The notes beneath the pieces were generated by a model that was given only the letters and a program-made list of their open reading frames with translations, was not told the DNA's origin and did no database searches. DNA of 64,000 nt from NCBI RefSeq assembly GCF_029893355.1, contig NZ_JARZAI010000023.1, forward strand, positions 1 to 64,000. The letters are read 5' to 3'. A program made the position numbers and the translations under genes. The stretch comes from Kitasatospora sp. MAA4. GTDB lineage: Bacteria > Actinomycetota > Actinomycetes > Streptomycetales > Streptomycetaceae. This document shows positions 37,652 through 46,276 of this stretch, piece by piece (position 1 is the first letter of the stretch; every line of letters begins with the position of its first letter).

Positions 37652-37675
37652 ATCTTCACCCATTATGGTGAAGAT
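37652..37675. promoter_or_regulatory. 24-bp palindrome upstream of the DUF485-symporter operon
   Basis: ATCTTCACC (37652-37660) pairs perfectly with GGTGAAGAT (37667-37675) around CATTAT. AT-rich in a GC-rich setting; CATAAT in the centre on the minus strand resembles a -10 box. It lies 54 bases upstream of the DUF485 start and 8 bases past the response regulator stop. An operator is more likely than a terminator since no T run follows on the minus strand. Confidence 0.6.
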
Positions 37676-37683
37676 CAGTCAGT

Positions 37684-38376
37684 TTACGAACTACGAGAAA
37701 TGCCATGACGAAATGCATAACTGACCGCCTGTGCACGATCTCGCACAGCGGTCTTCGCGAAGAGGTTGTTGATGTGGGTCTTCACCGTGGCCGGGCTGAC
37801 GAAGAGCGCGGCGGCGATCTCGGTGTTGGACAGGCCCTCCGCGATCAGCGCGAGCACCTCGGCCTCGCGCACCGTGAGGCCGTCCGGCAGCACCCGCTGA
37901 GCGGACTTCGACGGCGGCTGGGACGCCTGCTGCGGCTGCGCCGGGTCGGAGAGCCGCTCCAGCAGCCGCCGCTGCACCTGCGGGGAGAGCCCGGCCGCGC
38001 CGGATCGGACGTCGGCGATGGCCCGGGCGATCTCATCCGCCCCGGCGTCCTTGGTGAGGTAGCCCCGGGCCCCCGCCTGCAGCGCCGGGAAGAGCGAGTC
38101 GTCGTCGGCGTAGGTGGTCAGCACCACCACCTCGGTGCCCGGGTACTCGGCGCGGATCCGCCGGGTGGCCTCCACCCCGTCGCAGCGCGGCATCCGCAGG
38201 TCCATCAGGACGACGTGCGGGGCGTGTTCGGCGACCAGCCGGACCGCCTCCTCACCGTCCGCGGCGGCGCCGACCACCTCGATGCCGGGCAGTAGCCCCA
38301 GCAGCATCACGATGCCCTCGCGCACCACCGTCTGGTCGTCGGCCACCAGCACCCTGGTGGGGCTCTGCCCGCTCAC
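37684..38376 (-). CDS. NarL/LuxR-family response regulator
   Basis: 230 residues. Receiver domain with acidic pair in VADDQTV, phosphoacceptor Asp in VLMDLRMPRCDG, Lys in YLTKDAG, then a LuxR helix-turn-helix (LTVREAEVLALIAEGLSNTEIAAALFVS). GTG 38376 overlaps the kinase stop (GTGA), so the pair is coupled. Might control the symporter operon just downstream. Confidence 0.9.
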   Translation of the reverse strand: MSGQSPTRVLVADDQTVVREGIVMLLGLLPGIEVVGAAADGEEAVRLVAEHAPHVVLMDLRMPRCDGVEATRRIRAEYPGTEVVVLTTYADDDSLFPALQAGARGYLTKDAGADEIARAIADVRSGAAGLSPQVQRRLLERLSDPAQPQQASQPPSKSAQRVLPDGLTVREAEVLALIAEGLSNTEIAAALFVSPATVKTHINNLFAKTAVRDRAQAVSYAFRHGISRSS

Positions 38377-39533
38377 GCCGGCACCCGCAGCAGCACGCGC
38401 CATCCTCCGTCGTCCGGGCCCGCCAGCAGGCTGCCGCCGAGCAGTTCCGCGCGTTCGCGCATCCCGAGCAGACCGTACCCGCTGCCACTGGACGCCAGCT
38501 CTGGCGACACCTCGCCGGGAGCGCTCGCGGCGTTGCGGATCTCCAGCTCCACCTCGTGGGCCAGGTAGCTCAGCCGCAGCGTGCAGGCGCCGCCCGAGGC
38601 GTGCTTGCGGACGTTGGTCAGCGCCTCCTGCGCGGTGCGCCGCACGGCCAGGCCGGCCTCGGCGACGAGCGGGCGCGGCGTGCCGTGCACCGTCAGCACC
38701 GCCCCCTGCGCACCGGCCAGCTCCACCAGGAACTCCCCGACCGGGGTGAACTCGCCGCGCAGTGCGGAGAGCGCCTGCCGGGTCTCGACCAGCCCGTCCT
38801 GGGCCATCCGGCGGGCCGCCACCACGCGCTCCCTGATCTGCTCCCGCTCGGCACCCCGGTCCAGCATCAACCGGGCCGCCTCCAGGTGGACCAACTGGGC
38901 GGAGAGGCTGTGCGCCAGCACGTCGTGGATCTCGCGGGCGATCCTGGCCCGCTCCGCCAGCGCGGCGCTCTCCGCCTCGGCCGCCCGGGCCGCCAGCTCC
39001 TGCTCCACCAGGCGCTGCGCACTGCTGCGCGCCTCACCGTCCAGCCGGAGCAGATAGCCGAGCAGGACCATCCCCACCACGGTGGCCATCATCGCCACGA
39101 ACCCGTCGCCGCTGCCCACCGCGTAGGAGGCGAGCGCCGCCGCACAGGTCGGCAGCGCCGCGGCCAGCGGCAGCCGAAGCAGTCCGATCACCGCCACCCC
39201 GCACCAGACAGCGTTCGCCAGCAGCATCGCCCCGCCGTGGTGGGCCAGTGCCGCGGAGGCCAGCAAGGCCCCCACCGCCACCAGGGCCGGCCCGATCCGA
39301 TGGAGCCTGCTGGTCCGGGTCAGCAGGTAGAACAGTCCGCCGATGATCAGCAGTCGGCCTGCCATCAGCACGGCGGACCAGCCGGTGAACCGGCCGGTCG
39401 CGTACGTCCCCCAGACGATCACCGTCACCAGGACCGTCCGGCTGAAGCCGTTGAGCAGCTGCCGGGGCCGGGAGCGCCGCTCCTGGGCCAGGGCCTCCAC
39501 GGAGGGCCAGCGGGTCCAGGTCTCCAGCGGCAC
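38373..39533 (-). CDS. NarL-type sensor histidine kinase
   Basis: 386 residues. About 40 cytoplasmic residues, five or six hydrophobic segments without a large outer loop (about 45-170), then HisKA_3 with the phospho-His in IAREIHDVLAHSLSAQL, and an HATPase domain with NVRKHA and GYGLLGMRERAELLGG. The intramembrane sensor type suggests it detects something in or near the membrane. GTG 39533 has GGAGGG 8 bases upstream; the frame above is shadow of the next gene. Confidence 0.88.
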   Translation of the reverse strand: MPLETWTRWPSVEALAQERRSRPRQLLNGFSRTVLVTVIVWGTYATGRFTGWSAVLMAGRLLIIGGLFYLLTRTSRLHRIGPALVAVGALLASAALAHHGGAMLLANAVWCGVAVIGLLRLPLAAALPTCAAALASYAVGSGDGFVAMMATVVGMVLLGYLLRLDGEARSSAQRLVEQELAARAAEAESAALAERARIAREIHDVLAHSLSAQLVHLEAARLMLDRGAEREQIRERVVAARRMAQDGLVETRQALSALRGEFTPVGEFLVELAGAQGAVLTVHGTPRPLVAEAGLAVRRTAQEALTNVRKHASGGACTLRLSYLAHEVELEIRNAASAPGEVSPELASSGSGYGLLGMRERAELLGGSLLAGPDDGGWRVLLRVPA

Positions 39534-39562
39534 GTCCGGTCCCTCCGTGGTCTCGATGGTGA

Positions 39563-40048
39563 TCAGCCCACCGCGCGCAGGCCCGGCAGGGCGTCCACAC
39601 TGCGGGCCCTCCAGTTCACCACGACGCCGCGGATCAGCAGCAGCACGCCGACGGTGAGCAGCAGCGCGTTGGTGCTCTGGTGGACGTGCATCGCCGAGCC
39701 GATGCCGTAGAGGCCGAACCGCAGGACGATCATGCCCGCCCAGGCGGCCAGCGTGGCGGCGGTGCCCTTGACCCAGAGGCTGCCGTCGGCCTCCCGCCAG
39801 AGCCGTACGGTCCAGCCCCAGACGGTGCCCATCGCCATCACCAGCACGACGGAGGCGAACAGCAGCGCGATGGCCGCCGCCTTGTGGTTCGGGTCGATCA
39901 GGTGCGGGTCGCGCAGTGCGAGCCCCCCGAGCACCACCGGCAGGACCCAGAAGCGCCGCTCGGTGTCGAACTTCTGCGCCCGGAACTGGCGCCGCACGAC
40001 CAGGGCGACTACCGCGACGATCACAACGATGTTCACAAGGCCGCTCAT
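39563..40048 (-). CDS. Small multi-span membrane protein
   Basis: 161 residues with four hydrophobic segments (about 3-20, 33-50, 60-80, 130-150) and RRQFRAQKFDTERRFWVLP between the first two, resembling CcdC/DUF1453-like proteins. Function unknown. It ends 29 bases before the kinase gene, so a shared transcript and an accessory role in signalling are likely (inference). Confidence 0.78.
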   Translation of the reverse strand: MSGLVNIVVIVAVVALVVRRQFRAQKFDTERRFWVLPVVLGGLALRDPHLIDPNHKAAAIALLFASVVLVMAMGTVWGWTVRLWREADGSLWVKGTAATLAAWAGMIVLRFGLYGIGSAMHVHQSTNALLLTVGVLLLIRGVVVNWRARSVDALPGLRAVG

Positions 40049-40148
40049 CGGACTCGCTCCGTCCCACCGGAAGGGTTCTTGCTGACTTCTCCGACGGTAC
40101 GGATCGCGGCCCCGCGGCTGATCGGCGCCAGGGTTGAAGCAACGGTTG

Positions 40149-40180
40149 AAGGGCCCTCCACCCCTGGGTGGAGAGCCCTT
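40149..40180 (-). terminator. Terminator of parE
   Basis: AAGGGCCCTCCACCC (40149-40163) and GGGTGGAGAGCCCTT (40166-40180) pair best on the minus strand, where the odd base becomes a G-U pair. Begins 13 bases past the parE stop. Confidence 0.82.
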
Positions 40181-40192
40181 CGGACGGGCCGG

Positions 40193-42304
40193 CTACGCGT
40201 CGATGCGCGAGCGGTCCATGGTGGCCGCCGAGTCGACGATGAACTCCTTCCGGGGTGCCACGTCGTTGCCCATCAGCAGGTCGAAGACCTGCTCGGCGGC
40301 GTCCAGGTTGCCGAGGTTGATCCGGCGCAGGATGCGGTGGCGCGGGTCCATGGTGGTCTCGGCCAGCTGGTCGGCGTCCATCTCACCGAGGCCCTTGTAG
40401 CGCTGGATCGGCTCCTTCCAGCGCAGGCCCTTGCTCTGGAACTCCAGCATGGTGCGGCGCAGCTCGGCGTCGGAGTACGTGTAGTGGTACTTCTCCATGC
40501 CGCGCTTGGGGTTGGTCAGCTCGATCCGGTGCAGCGGGGGGACCGCCGCGAAGACCCGGCCCTGCTCCACCATCGGGCGCATGTAGCGCTGGAAGAGCGT
40601 CAGCAGCAGGGTGCGGATGTGCGAGCCGTCGACGTCGGCGTCGGCCATGAAGATCACCCGGCCGTAGCGGGCCTGGTCGATGTCGAAGGTCCGGCCGGAG
40701 CCCGCTCCTATCACCTGGATGATCGCCGCACACTCGGTGTTCTTGAGCATGTCCGAGACCGAGGCCTTCTGGACGTTCAGGATCTTGCCGCGGATCGGCA
40801 GCAGCGCCTGGAACTCGGAGTTGCGGGCCAGCTTGGCGGTGCCGAGCGCGGAGTCGCCCTCGACGATGAAGAGTTCGCTGCGCTCGACGTCGTCGCTGCG
40901 GCAGTCGGCCAGCTTGGCGGGGAGCGAGGAGGTCTCCAGTGCGGTCTTCCGGCGCTGGGCCTCCTTGTGCTGGCGGGCCGCGACCCGGGTCCGGGCGGCC
41001 GCCGCGACCTTCTCCAGGACGGCCCGGGCCTGCAGCTTCTCGTCCTTCTTGGCCGAGGTCAGGAAGGCCTTGAGCTCCTTGGCCAGGACGGCGGCGACGA
41101 TCCGGTTGGCGGCCGAGGTGCCGAGCACCTCCTTGGTCTGGCCCTCGAACTGCGGCTCGGCCAGCCGGACGGTGACCACCGCGGTGAGGCCCTCGGTGGC
41201 GTCGTCCTTGGTGATGTCGTCCTCGGCCACCCGGAGCAGCTTGGCCGAACGCAGCGCCTCGTTGACGGTCTTGGCGAGCGAGCGCTCGAAACCGGTGACG
41301 TGGGTGCCGCCCTTGGGGGTGGCGATGATGTTGACGAAGGAGCGCAGCGTGGTGTCGTAACCGGCGCCCCAGCGCAGCGCGATGTCCACACCGAGCTCGC
41401 GGGTGACCTCGGTCGGGGTCATGTGGCCGAGGTCGTCCAGGACCGGGACGGTCTCCTTGAAGGTGCCCTCGCCGCGCAGCCGCAGCACGTCGCAGATCGG
41501 CTTGTCGGGCGCCAGGAACTCGCAGAACTCGCCGATGCCGCCGTCGAAGCGGAAGGTGGTCTGCTCGACCTTCTCACTCTCCGTCAGGCGTTCGTCACGC
41601 ACCACGATGGTGAGGCCGGGGACCAGGAAGGCGGTCTGCCTGGCGCGGCTGTGGATGCCCTCCAGCGAGAGCTTGGCCTCCTTCAGGAAGATCTGCCGGT
41701 CGGCCCAGTAGCGGATCCTGGTGCCGGTGCGGGTCTTGGGGACCTTGCGGGCCTTGGTCATACCGCTGGCGGGGTCGAACGGCGCGTCCGGGCTCAACTC
41801 GGCGAAGAGGCCGGGGGTGCCGCGCCGGAAACTGATCGCGTGGGCGTGCCCGCCGCGGTCCACCTCGACGTCCAGTCGGGCCGAGAGCGCGTTGACGACG
41901 GAGGCGCCGACACCGTGCAGGCCACCGGAGGCGGCGTAGGAGCCGCCGCCGAACTTGCCGCCGGCGTGCAGCTTGGTCATCACGACCTCGACGCCGGAGA
42001 GGCCGGTCTTGGGCTCCACGTCGACCGGGATGCCGCGGCCGTTGTCGCGGACCTCGACCGAGGAGTCCTCGTGCAGCACGACCTCGATGTGGTCGCAGTG
42101 ACCGCCGAGGGCCTCGTCCACCGCGTTGTCGATGATCTCCCACAGGCAGTGCATCAGGCCCCGGCTGTCGGTCGAGCCGATGTACATGCCGGGGCGCTTG
42201 CGCACCGCCTCGAGCCCCTCCAGGACGAGCAGGTGCCGAGCGGTGTAGTTGGATCCGTCATCCGCGGCGCGCAGGGCGGGCGGCACGGTCGTTTCGGCAC
42301 TCAC
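40193..42304 (-). CDS. parE: DNA topoisomerase IV subunit B
   Basis: 703 residues. GHKL ATPase: WEIIDNAVDEALGG, RDNGRGIPVD, GGLHGVGASVVNALS; TOPRIM: IVEGDSALGTAK and FMADADVDGSHI. Supplies ATP-driven strand passage with ParC. Called parE by its location next to hrdB. GTG 42304 with GGAGGAG upstream; the extra frame to 42511 is not conserved. Confidence 0.92.
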   Translation of the reverse strand: MSAETTVPPALRAADDGSNYTARHLLVLEGLEAVRKRPGMYIGSTDSRGLMHCLWEIIDNAVDEALGGHCDHIEVVLHEDSSVEVRDNGRGIPVDVEPKTGLSGVEVVMTKLHAGGKFGGGSYAASGGLHGVGASVVNALSARLDVEVDRGGHAHAISFRRGTPGLFAELSPDAPFDPASGMTKARKVPKTRTGTRIRYWADRQIFLKEAKLSLEGIHSRARQTAFLVPGLTIVVRDERLTESEKVEQTTFRFDGGIGEFCEFLAPDKPICDVLRLRGEGTFKETVPVLDDLGHMTPTEVTRELGVDIALRWGAGYDTTLRSFVNIIATPKGGTHVTGFERSLAKTVNEALRSAKLLRVAEDDITKDDATEGLTAVVTVRLAEPQFEGQTKEVLGTSAANRIVAAVLAKELKAFLTSAKKDEKLQARAVLEKVAAAARTRVAARQHKEAQRRKTALETSSLPAKLADCRSDDVERSELFIVEGDSALGTAKLARNSEFQALLPIRGKILNVQKASVSDMLKNTECAAIIQVIGAGSGRTFDIDQARYGRVIFMADADVDGSHIRTLLLTLFQRYMRPMVEQGRVFAAVPPLHRIELTNPKRGMEKYHYTYSDAELRRTMLEFQSKGLRWKEPIQRYKGLGEMDADQLAETTMDPRHRILRRINLGNLDAAEQVFDLLMGNDVAPRKEFIVDSAATMDRSRIDA

Positions 42305-42837
42305 GCGGTGCACTCCTCCAATGAGAACGTCTGATCTCGATCCCGGCGGCGGTCCCACCAGCGGCCGGTGCGGTGCGCAGCGGCCGCACACCGCCGGACC
42401 GCACACTGCCCTACTCGGCTCCCGCTGCACACTCCGCCCGCACCCCGCAGCTTGTACGCGCTGCGCGAACACGGGCCGGGCCCGGGTTGCCGCGCCGAAG
42501 CGCCATCTCACCCCTGCCCCGCGGGTCCTGGCGGACCGTCGAACGAACCGCGAGCTCTGGAACTGCTGAGATGCAGGCTACCGGTGCCCAGGACGGGGCT
42601 TATGCTCCAACCCAGTAGAGGATTATGCTACGCCCACCCTCGGACAACAGTTCGATGGAATGTTCGAGTGATCGACAGGTCACGGTTTCCAGTAGGCATG
42701 AACCACCGGCAGCCGGGGCACGTCCTCATCAACACAAGCAGAATCCTCAAAGAAGAAAAGCCACGAGCGGGAACGTTTTCGGCCTGGTTGGATGTTGACC
42801 CTGGTACGACAGCTCGTCGAGCTAGAGAAGAGGCGAC
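42305..42837. other. Divergent intergenic region between parE and DUF7455 gene
   Basis: 533 bases with the outward promoters of both genes. AT-rich spots at about 42601-42635 and 42780-42800 (TTGACC at 42794) are candidate promoter parts. GTTCGA occurs twice with 12-base spacing at 42650 and 42662, in direct orientation. No gene seen. Confidence 0.4.
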
Positions 42838-43068
42838 GTGACTACTGTTCTGACACCTGCGAGCCCGCTCACCGCGGCTGACCGCTGCGACCGCTGCGGC
42901 GCCCAGGCATACCTGCGCGTCGTACTGGCGAGTGGCGGAGAGCTGCTCTTCTGCGCCCACCACGGGCGTAAGTTCGAGCCGGAGCTCAAGAAGATCGCTG
43001 TGGACATACAGGACGAGAGCGGTCGTCTCGCCACCACGGCGGCCCCGGCCAATACCGACGAGCGCTGA
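42838..43068 (+). CDS. DUF7455 family small zinc-ribbon-like protein
   Basis: 76 residues. CDRCGAQAYLRVVLASGGELLFCAHHGRKF: a CxxC and CxHH set that probably binds zinc. Conserved in Streptomyces between parE and hrdB; function unknown. Short acidic tail. Starts with GTG after AAGAGG, and a strong terminator follows. Confidence 0.87.
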   Translation: MTTVLTPASPLTAADRCDRCGAQAYLRVVLASGGELLFCAHHGRKFEPELKKIAVDIQDESGRLATTAAPANTDER

Positions 43069-43115
43069 TCACGACGCTCCCATGACGGGCTGAGGTCGAC
43101 CCTTGCGGGTCGGCC

Positions 43116-43151
43116 GCTGAGCGGCAGGCTGTATGCAGCCTGCCGCTCAGC
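43116..43151. terminator. Terminator between DUF7455 and protease genes
   Basis: GCTGAGCGGCAGGCTG (43116-43131) pairs perfectly with CAGCCTGCCGCTCAGC (43136-43151): 16 pairs, 4-base loop. Serves both convergent genes. Confidence 0.92.
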
Positions 43152-43186
43152 GTTCTCCCCGACCCTGACACTCGGTCATCGCCCGG

Positions 43187-44068
43187 TCACAGCTGGGCGT
43201 TGACCGCAGCCGCCACGGCGGAGAGCCGGGTGTACACGCCCGGGTGCCTGGCCTCCGCGCAGCCGGCGCCCCAGGAGACCAGGCCCACCAGGTGGCCCTC
43301 CACCACCAAGGGGCCGCCGCTGTCGCCCTGGCAGGCATCCTTGCCGCCGCGCGCCTCACCGGCGCAGACCATGCCGCGCGCGTCGTAGGCGCCGTCCGGT
43401 CCGCCCGGGTAGTCGCGCGCGCACACATCGTCAGCGACGATCGGCACATCCACCTCGCGCAGCGCGGCCGCGTAGTTCGCCCGACCGGTGGTGTCCCCCC
43501 AGCCGTAGACCTGCGCGCGCGTCCCGACCGCGTACGGCCCCTGATCGCCCTGGGCGACCATCGGCAGCACCGGGACACCGTTCTGCGGAACCGCGAGCGT
43601 GAGCACCGCCACATCCTGCATGTTCTGCTCGAACGAGTACTGCGGGTGGATCCAGACGTTCGACACCGCGACCTCGGAGCCGGCCCGGGTGGTCAGGTCG
43701 GTGCGCCCGACGATCACCGTCAGCCCCGGCCGGTCGGTGGGGCGACCGGTGCTCTCGTCGTAGAGGCAGTGCGCGGCCGTGACGACCTTGGTCGGCGAGA
43801 CCAGGGTCCCGCCGCAGAACTGCCCGGACCGGGCCTCCCCGAACTGCGGCCGACTGGAGATCGCCACCACCCACGGGTGCTGTTCCGTACTGTCCGCCGC
43901 ACCGCCGATGATCCGGCGGTCGGCCTGCGCGGGAGCGGCCCCCAGCGAGACCAGCGCGGCCGGCAGCACCGCCAGCACCACCAGAGCGGCCGACCGGCGC
44001 CGCCGACCCCGATCGATTCTGCGGGGGTCGATCCTGCGGCGGCCGAGCAGGGCGGGCGAGGTGGACAT
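43187..44068 (-). CDS. Secreted trypsin-like serine protease
   Basis: 293 residues, S1 family. Signal sequence with Arg-rich start to about 49 (APAQA), then only three residues before the mature N-terminus IIGG (53-56), so the propeptide is very short. Triad His100 (TAAHC), Asp152 (QDVAVL), Ser250 (GDSGGP); Asp244 at the specificity pocket predicts cutting after Lys/Arg. Six cysteines fit three disulfides. ATG 44068 has GGAGCG upstream; ATG 44131 would add 21 residues. Confidence 0.92.
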   Translation of the reverse strand: MSTSPALLGRRRIDPRRIDRGRRRRSAALVVLAVLPAALVSLGAAPAQADRRIIGGAADSTEQHPWVVAISSRPQFGEARSGQFCGGTLVSPTKVVTAAHCLYDESTGRPTDRPGLTVIVGRTDLTTRAGSEVAVSNVWIHPQYSFEQNMQDVAVLTLAVPQNGVPVLPMVAQGDQGPYAVGTRAQVYGWGDTTGRANYAAALREVDVPIVADDVCARDYPGGPDGAYDARGMVCAGEARGGKDACQGDSGGPLVVEGHLVGLVSWGAGCAEARHPGVYTRLSAVAAAVNAQL

Positions 44069-44216
44069 CACAGGGCGCTCCGAGCGACTCGAGGGCAGGC
44101 AACCGCCACAGAGTAGTCTCTTGATCACCATGCGTGTGCGCTGCCGCGCGCCCGGACACCCGGACGGGGGACCTCGGTCAGCTCCGGATGACGCGGATCA
44201 CCCCGAGGGCGGGACG

Positions 44217-44253
44217 CCGGAGGCCCGGGGCGGTCATCGCCCCGGGCCTCCGG
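44217..44253 (-). terminator. Terminator of hrdB
   Basis: CCGGAGGCCCGGGGCG (44217-44232) pairs perfectly with CGCCCCGGGCCTCCGG (44238-44253): 16 pairs, 5-base loop, 38 bases past the hrdB stop. Confidence 0.9.
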
Positions 44254-44291
44254 TTCACTGCCTGCGGTCCGCCGGCTACCCGGCGGCTCCG

Positions 44292-45893
44292 TCAGTCGAG
44301 GTAGTCGCGCAGCACCTGGGAACGCGACGGGTGGCGCAGCTTGGACATGGTCTTCGACTCGATCTGCCGGATCCGCTCACGCGTGACCCCGTAGACCTTG
44401 CCGATCTCGTCCAGCGTCTTCGGCTGACCGTCCGTCAGGCCGAAGCGCATCGAGACCACGCCCGCCTCGCGCTCGCTCAGTGTGTCGAGCACCGAGTGCA
44501 GCTGCTCCTGAAGCAGCGTGAAGCTGACCGCGTCCGCGGGGACGACCGCCTCGGAGTCCTCGATGAGGTCACCGAACTCGCTGTCGCCGTCCTCGCCGAG
44601 CGGGGTGTGCAGGGAGATCGGCTCGCGACCGTACTTCTGGACCTCGATGACCTTCTCAGGGGTCATGTCGAGTTCCTTGGCCAGCTCCTCCGGGGTGGGC
44701 TCGCGGCCCAGGTCCTGGAGCATCTGGCGCTGGACGCGGGCCAGCTTGTTGATGACCTCGACCATGTGCACCGGGATACGGATGGTGCGGGCCTGGTCGG
44801 CCATCGCGCGGGTGATCGCCTGGCGGATCCACCACGTCGCATAGGTCGAGAACTTGTAGCCCTTGGTGTAGTCGAACTTCTCGACCGCACGGATCAGACC
44901 GAGGTTGCCCTCCTGGATCAGGTCCAGGAAGAGCATGCCGCGGCCGGTGTAGCGCTTGGCCAGCGAGACCACGAGACGGAGGTTGGCCTCCAGCAGGTGG
45001 TTCTTGGCGCGGCGGCCGTCCTCGGCGATGATCTCCAGCTCGCGCTTGAGCTTGGGGGCCAGCTTGTCCGAAGCGCTGAGCTTGTCCTCGGCGAAGAGGC
45101 CGGCCTCGATGCGCTTGGCGAGCTCGACCTCCTGCTCGGCGTTGAGGAGCGGGACCTTGCCGATCTGCTTGAGGTAGTCCTTGACCGGGTCCGCGGTGGC
45201 ACCGGCCACGGCGACCTGCTGGGCCGGCGCGTCGTCCTCGTCGTCGTCGGAGAGGACGAAACCCTCGGTGCCCTCCTCCTCCTCGGTGCCCTCGGCGTCG
45301 GCCTTGGCCGCGCCGGGCGTCGCGACGTCTTCGAGCTCCTCCTCGCCGAGCAGCTCGTCCTCGGGCTTGTCACCCTTGGCAGCGGTCTTCTTGGCAGCGG
45401 TCTTCTTGGCCGGAGCGGCGGCCTTCTTGGCGACGGCCTTCTTGGCCGGAGCCGCGGCGGCGATCTTCTTGGGTGCGGCGGCACCGCCCTCGGCGGGGTC
45501 GCCCAGCGAGGCCTCGACCGTCACGGCGGAAGGGGAGATCATCGCGGCGGGAGCGATCCGCACCGGCGGCTTGGTCTGGGCAGTGGGAGTACGCGTGGTG
45601 ACCGCTTTGGTGGCGGTGCGCTTGGTGGTGCTCTTGGCCGCAACGCTCTTGCGCTTGGCAGCGGACGGCTCGGCCGCGCTGACCATCAGGTCCACCCCTT
45701 CCTCAATCAACACCTGGTTGAGGCTGCGCATGACGTTCTTCCACTTGGTGACCGGGATCTGGTCCGCCTCGAAGGCCTGACGCACGTCGTCACCGGCGAT
45801 CTGCCCCTGGGCCTTGCCCCGCTCGATGAGCGCAAGCAGTGCCGCGGACTCGGCGATCTCGGGGGGGAGCGAACGGGATGTGCTGGCCGACAC
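44292..45893 (-). CDS. hrdB: Principal RNA polymerase sigma factor HrdB
   Basis: 533 residues. Group 1 sigma-70 directing housekeeping transcription. N-terminal region 1.1 (PPEIAESAALLALIERGKAQGQI), a Lys/Ala-rich and acidic linker typical of actinobacterial HrdB (about 110-235), region 2 (RYTGRGMLFLDLIQEGNLGLIRA, ATWWIRQAITR), region 3, and region 4 ending RERIRQIESKTMSKLRHPSRSQ. GTG 45893 matches the known MSASTSR start with AGAGG upstream; the frame continues open to 46130. Confidence 0.97.
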   Translation of the reverse strand: MSASTSRSLPPEIAESAALLALIERGKAQGQIAGDDVRQAFEADQIPVTKWKNVMRSLNQVLIEEGVDLMVSAAEPSAAKRKSVAAKSTTKRTATKAVTTRTPTAQTKPPVRIAPAAMISPSAVTVEASLGDPAEGGAAAPKKIAAAAPAKKAVAKKAAAPAKKTAAKKTAAKGDKPEDELLGEEELEDVATPGAAKADAEGTEEEEGTEGFVLSDDDEDDAPAQQVAVAGATADPVKDYLKQIGKVPLLNAEQEVELAKRIEAGLFAEDKLSASDKLAPKLKRELEIIAEDGRRAKNHLLEANLRLVVSLAKRYTGRGMLFLDLIQEGNLGLIRAVEKFDYTKGYKFSTYATWWIRQAITRAMADQARTIRIPVHMVEVINKLARVQRQMLQDLGREPTPEELAKELDMTPEKVIEVQKYGREPISLHTPLGEDGDSEFGDLIEDSEAVVPADAVSFTLLQEQLHSVLDTLSEREAGVVSMRFGLTDGQPKTLDEIGKVYGVTRERIRQIESKTMSKLRHPSRSQVLRDYLD

Positions 45894-46276
45894 GAACAAC
45901 CTCTCGGACGAAGAGTGAACTCGAACCCGTACCGGACGCCCGAGAGGGCGAGGAATGATCACGTGCCACAGGGCACGACGTCGGTTCCGACCGGCTCGGA
46001 CTTGAGGACTGGGTTTGCAGAACGCTGGGTGTGTGGGACGGCAGCAGCGCCGCAGACCAACACAGCATTCTGACATGGCGCGGTATTCCGGAGCTGCTTC
46101 CGCTCCGTACATATCGCTGCCGCCCCCCAAGTGTTACGCATGCCGCTCGTGGCACAGGTCACACGCCGTCGTGCAGGTGATCCAATCCGCCGCGAGCCCT
46201 CCGGTTGCCGCCGCGGCTTCGCGCGGGACGACCGGAGGGCTCTGCTCACTCCCAGCGGGTCCGTGGCCGTCCCCGC
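45894..46276 (-). other. hrdB upstream region
   Basis: 383 bases that must hold the hrdB promoters. A GGAAT at 46089-46085 on the minus strand recalls a SigR -35 box, but no GTT follows at 18-19 bases. The frame of hrdB stays open for 79 codons (to ATG 46130), Cys- and Arg-rich. The whiH terminator is at the far end. Confidence 0.45.
46194..46242 (-). terminator. Probable terminator of whiH
   Basis: GAGCCCTCCGG (46194-46204) pairs with CCGGAGGGCTC (46232-46242); the 27-base loop contains a small CCGCG/CGCGG stem. Located 35 bases past the whiH stop. Confidence 0.65.

Noticed and set aside
39680..42334. 884-codon plus-strand frame opposite parE
   Set aside because: Antisense shadow of parE, with no start signals or domain.
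42650..42667. Two GTTCGA half-sites upstream of parE suggesting a LexA (SOS) box
   Set aside because: The halves are direct repeats 12 bases apart, not the inverted TCGAAC-N4-GTTCGA needed by actinobacterial LexA.
46050..46090. SigR-type promoter for hrdB
   Set aside because: GGAAT is present on the minus strand, but the next GTT is about 23 bases away, outside the 18-19 spacing expected.
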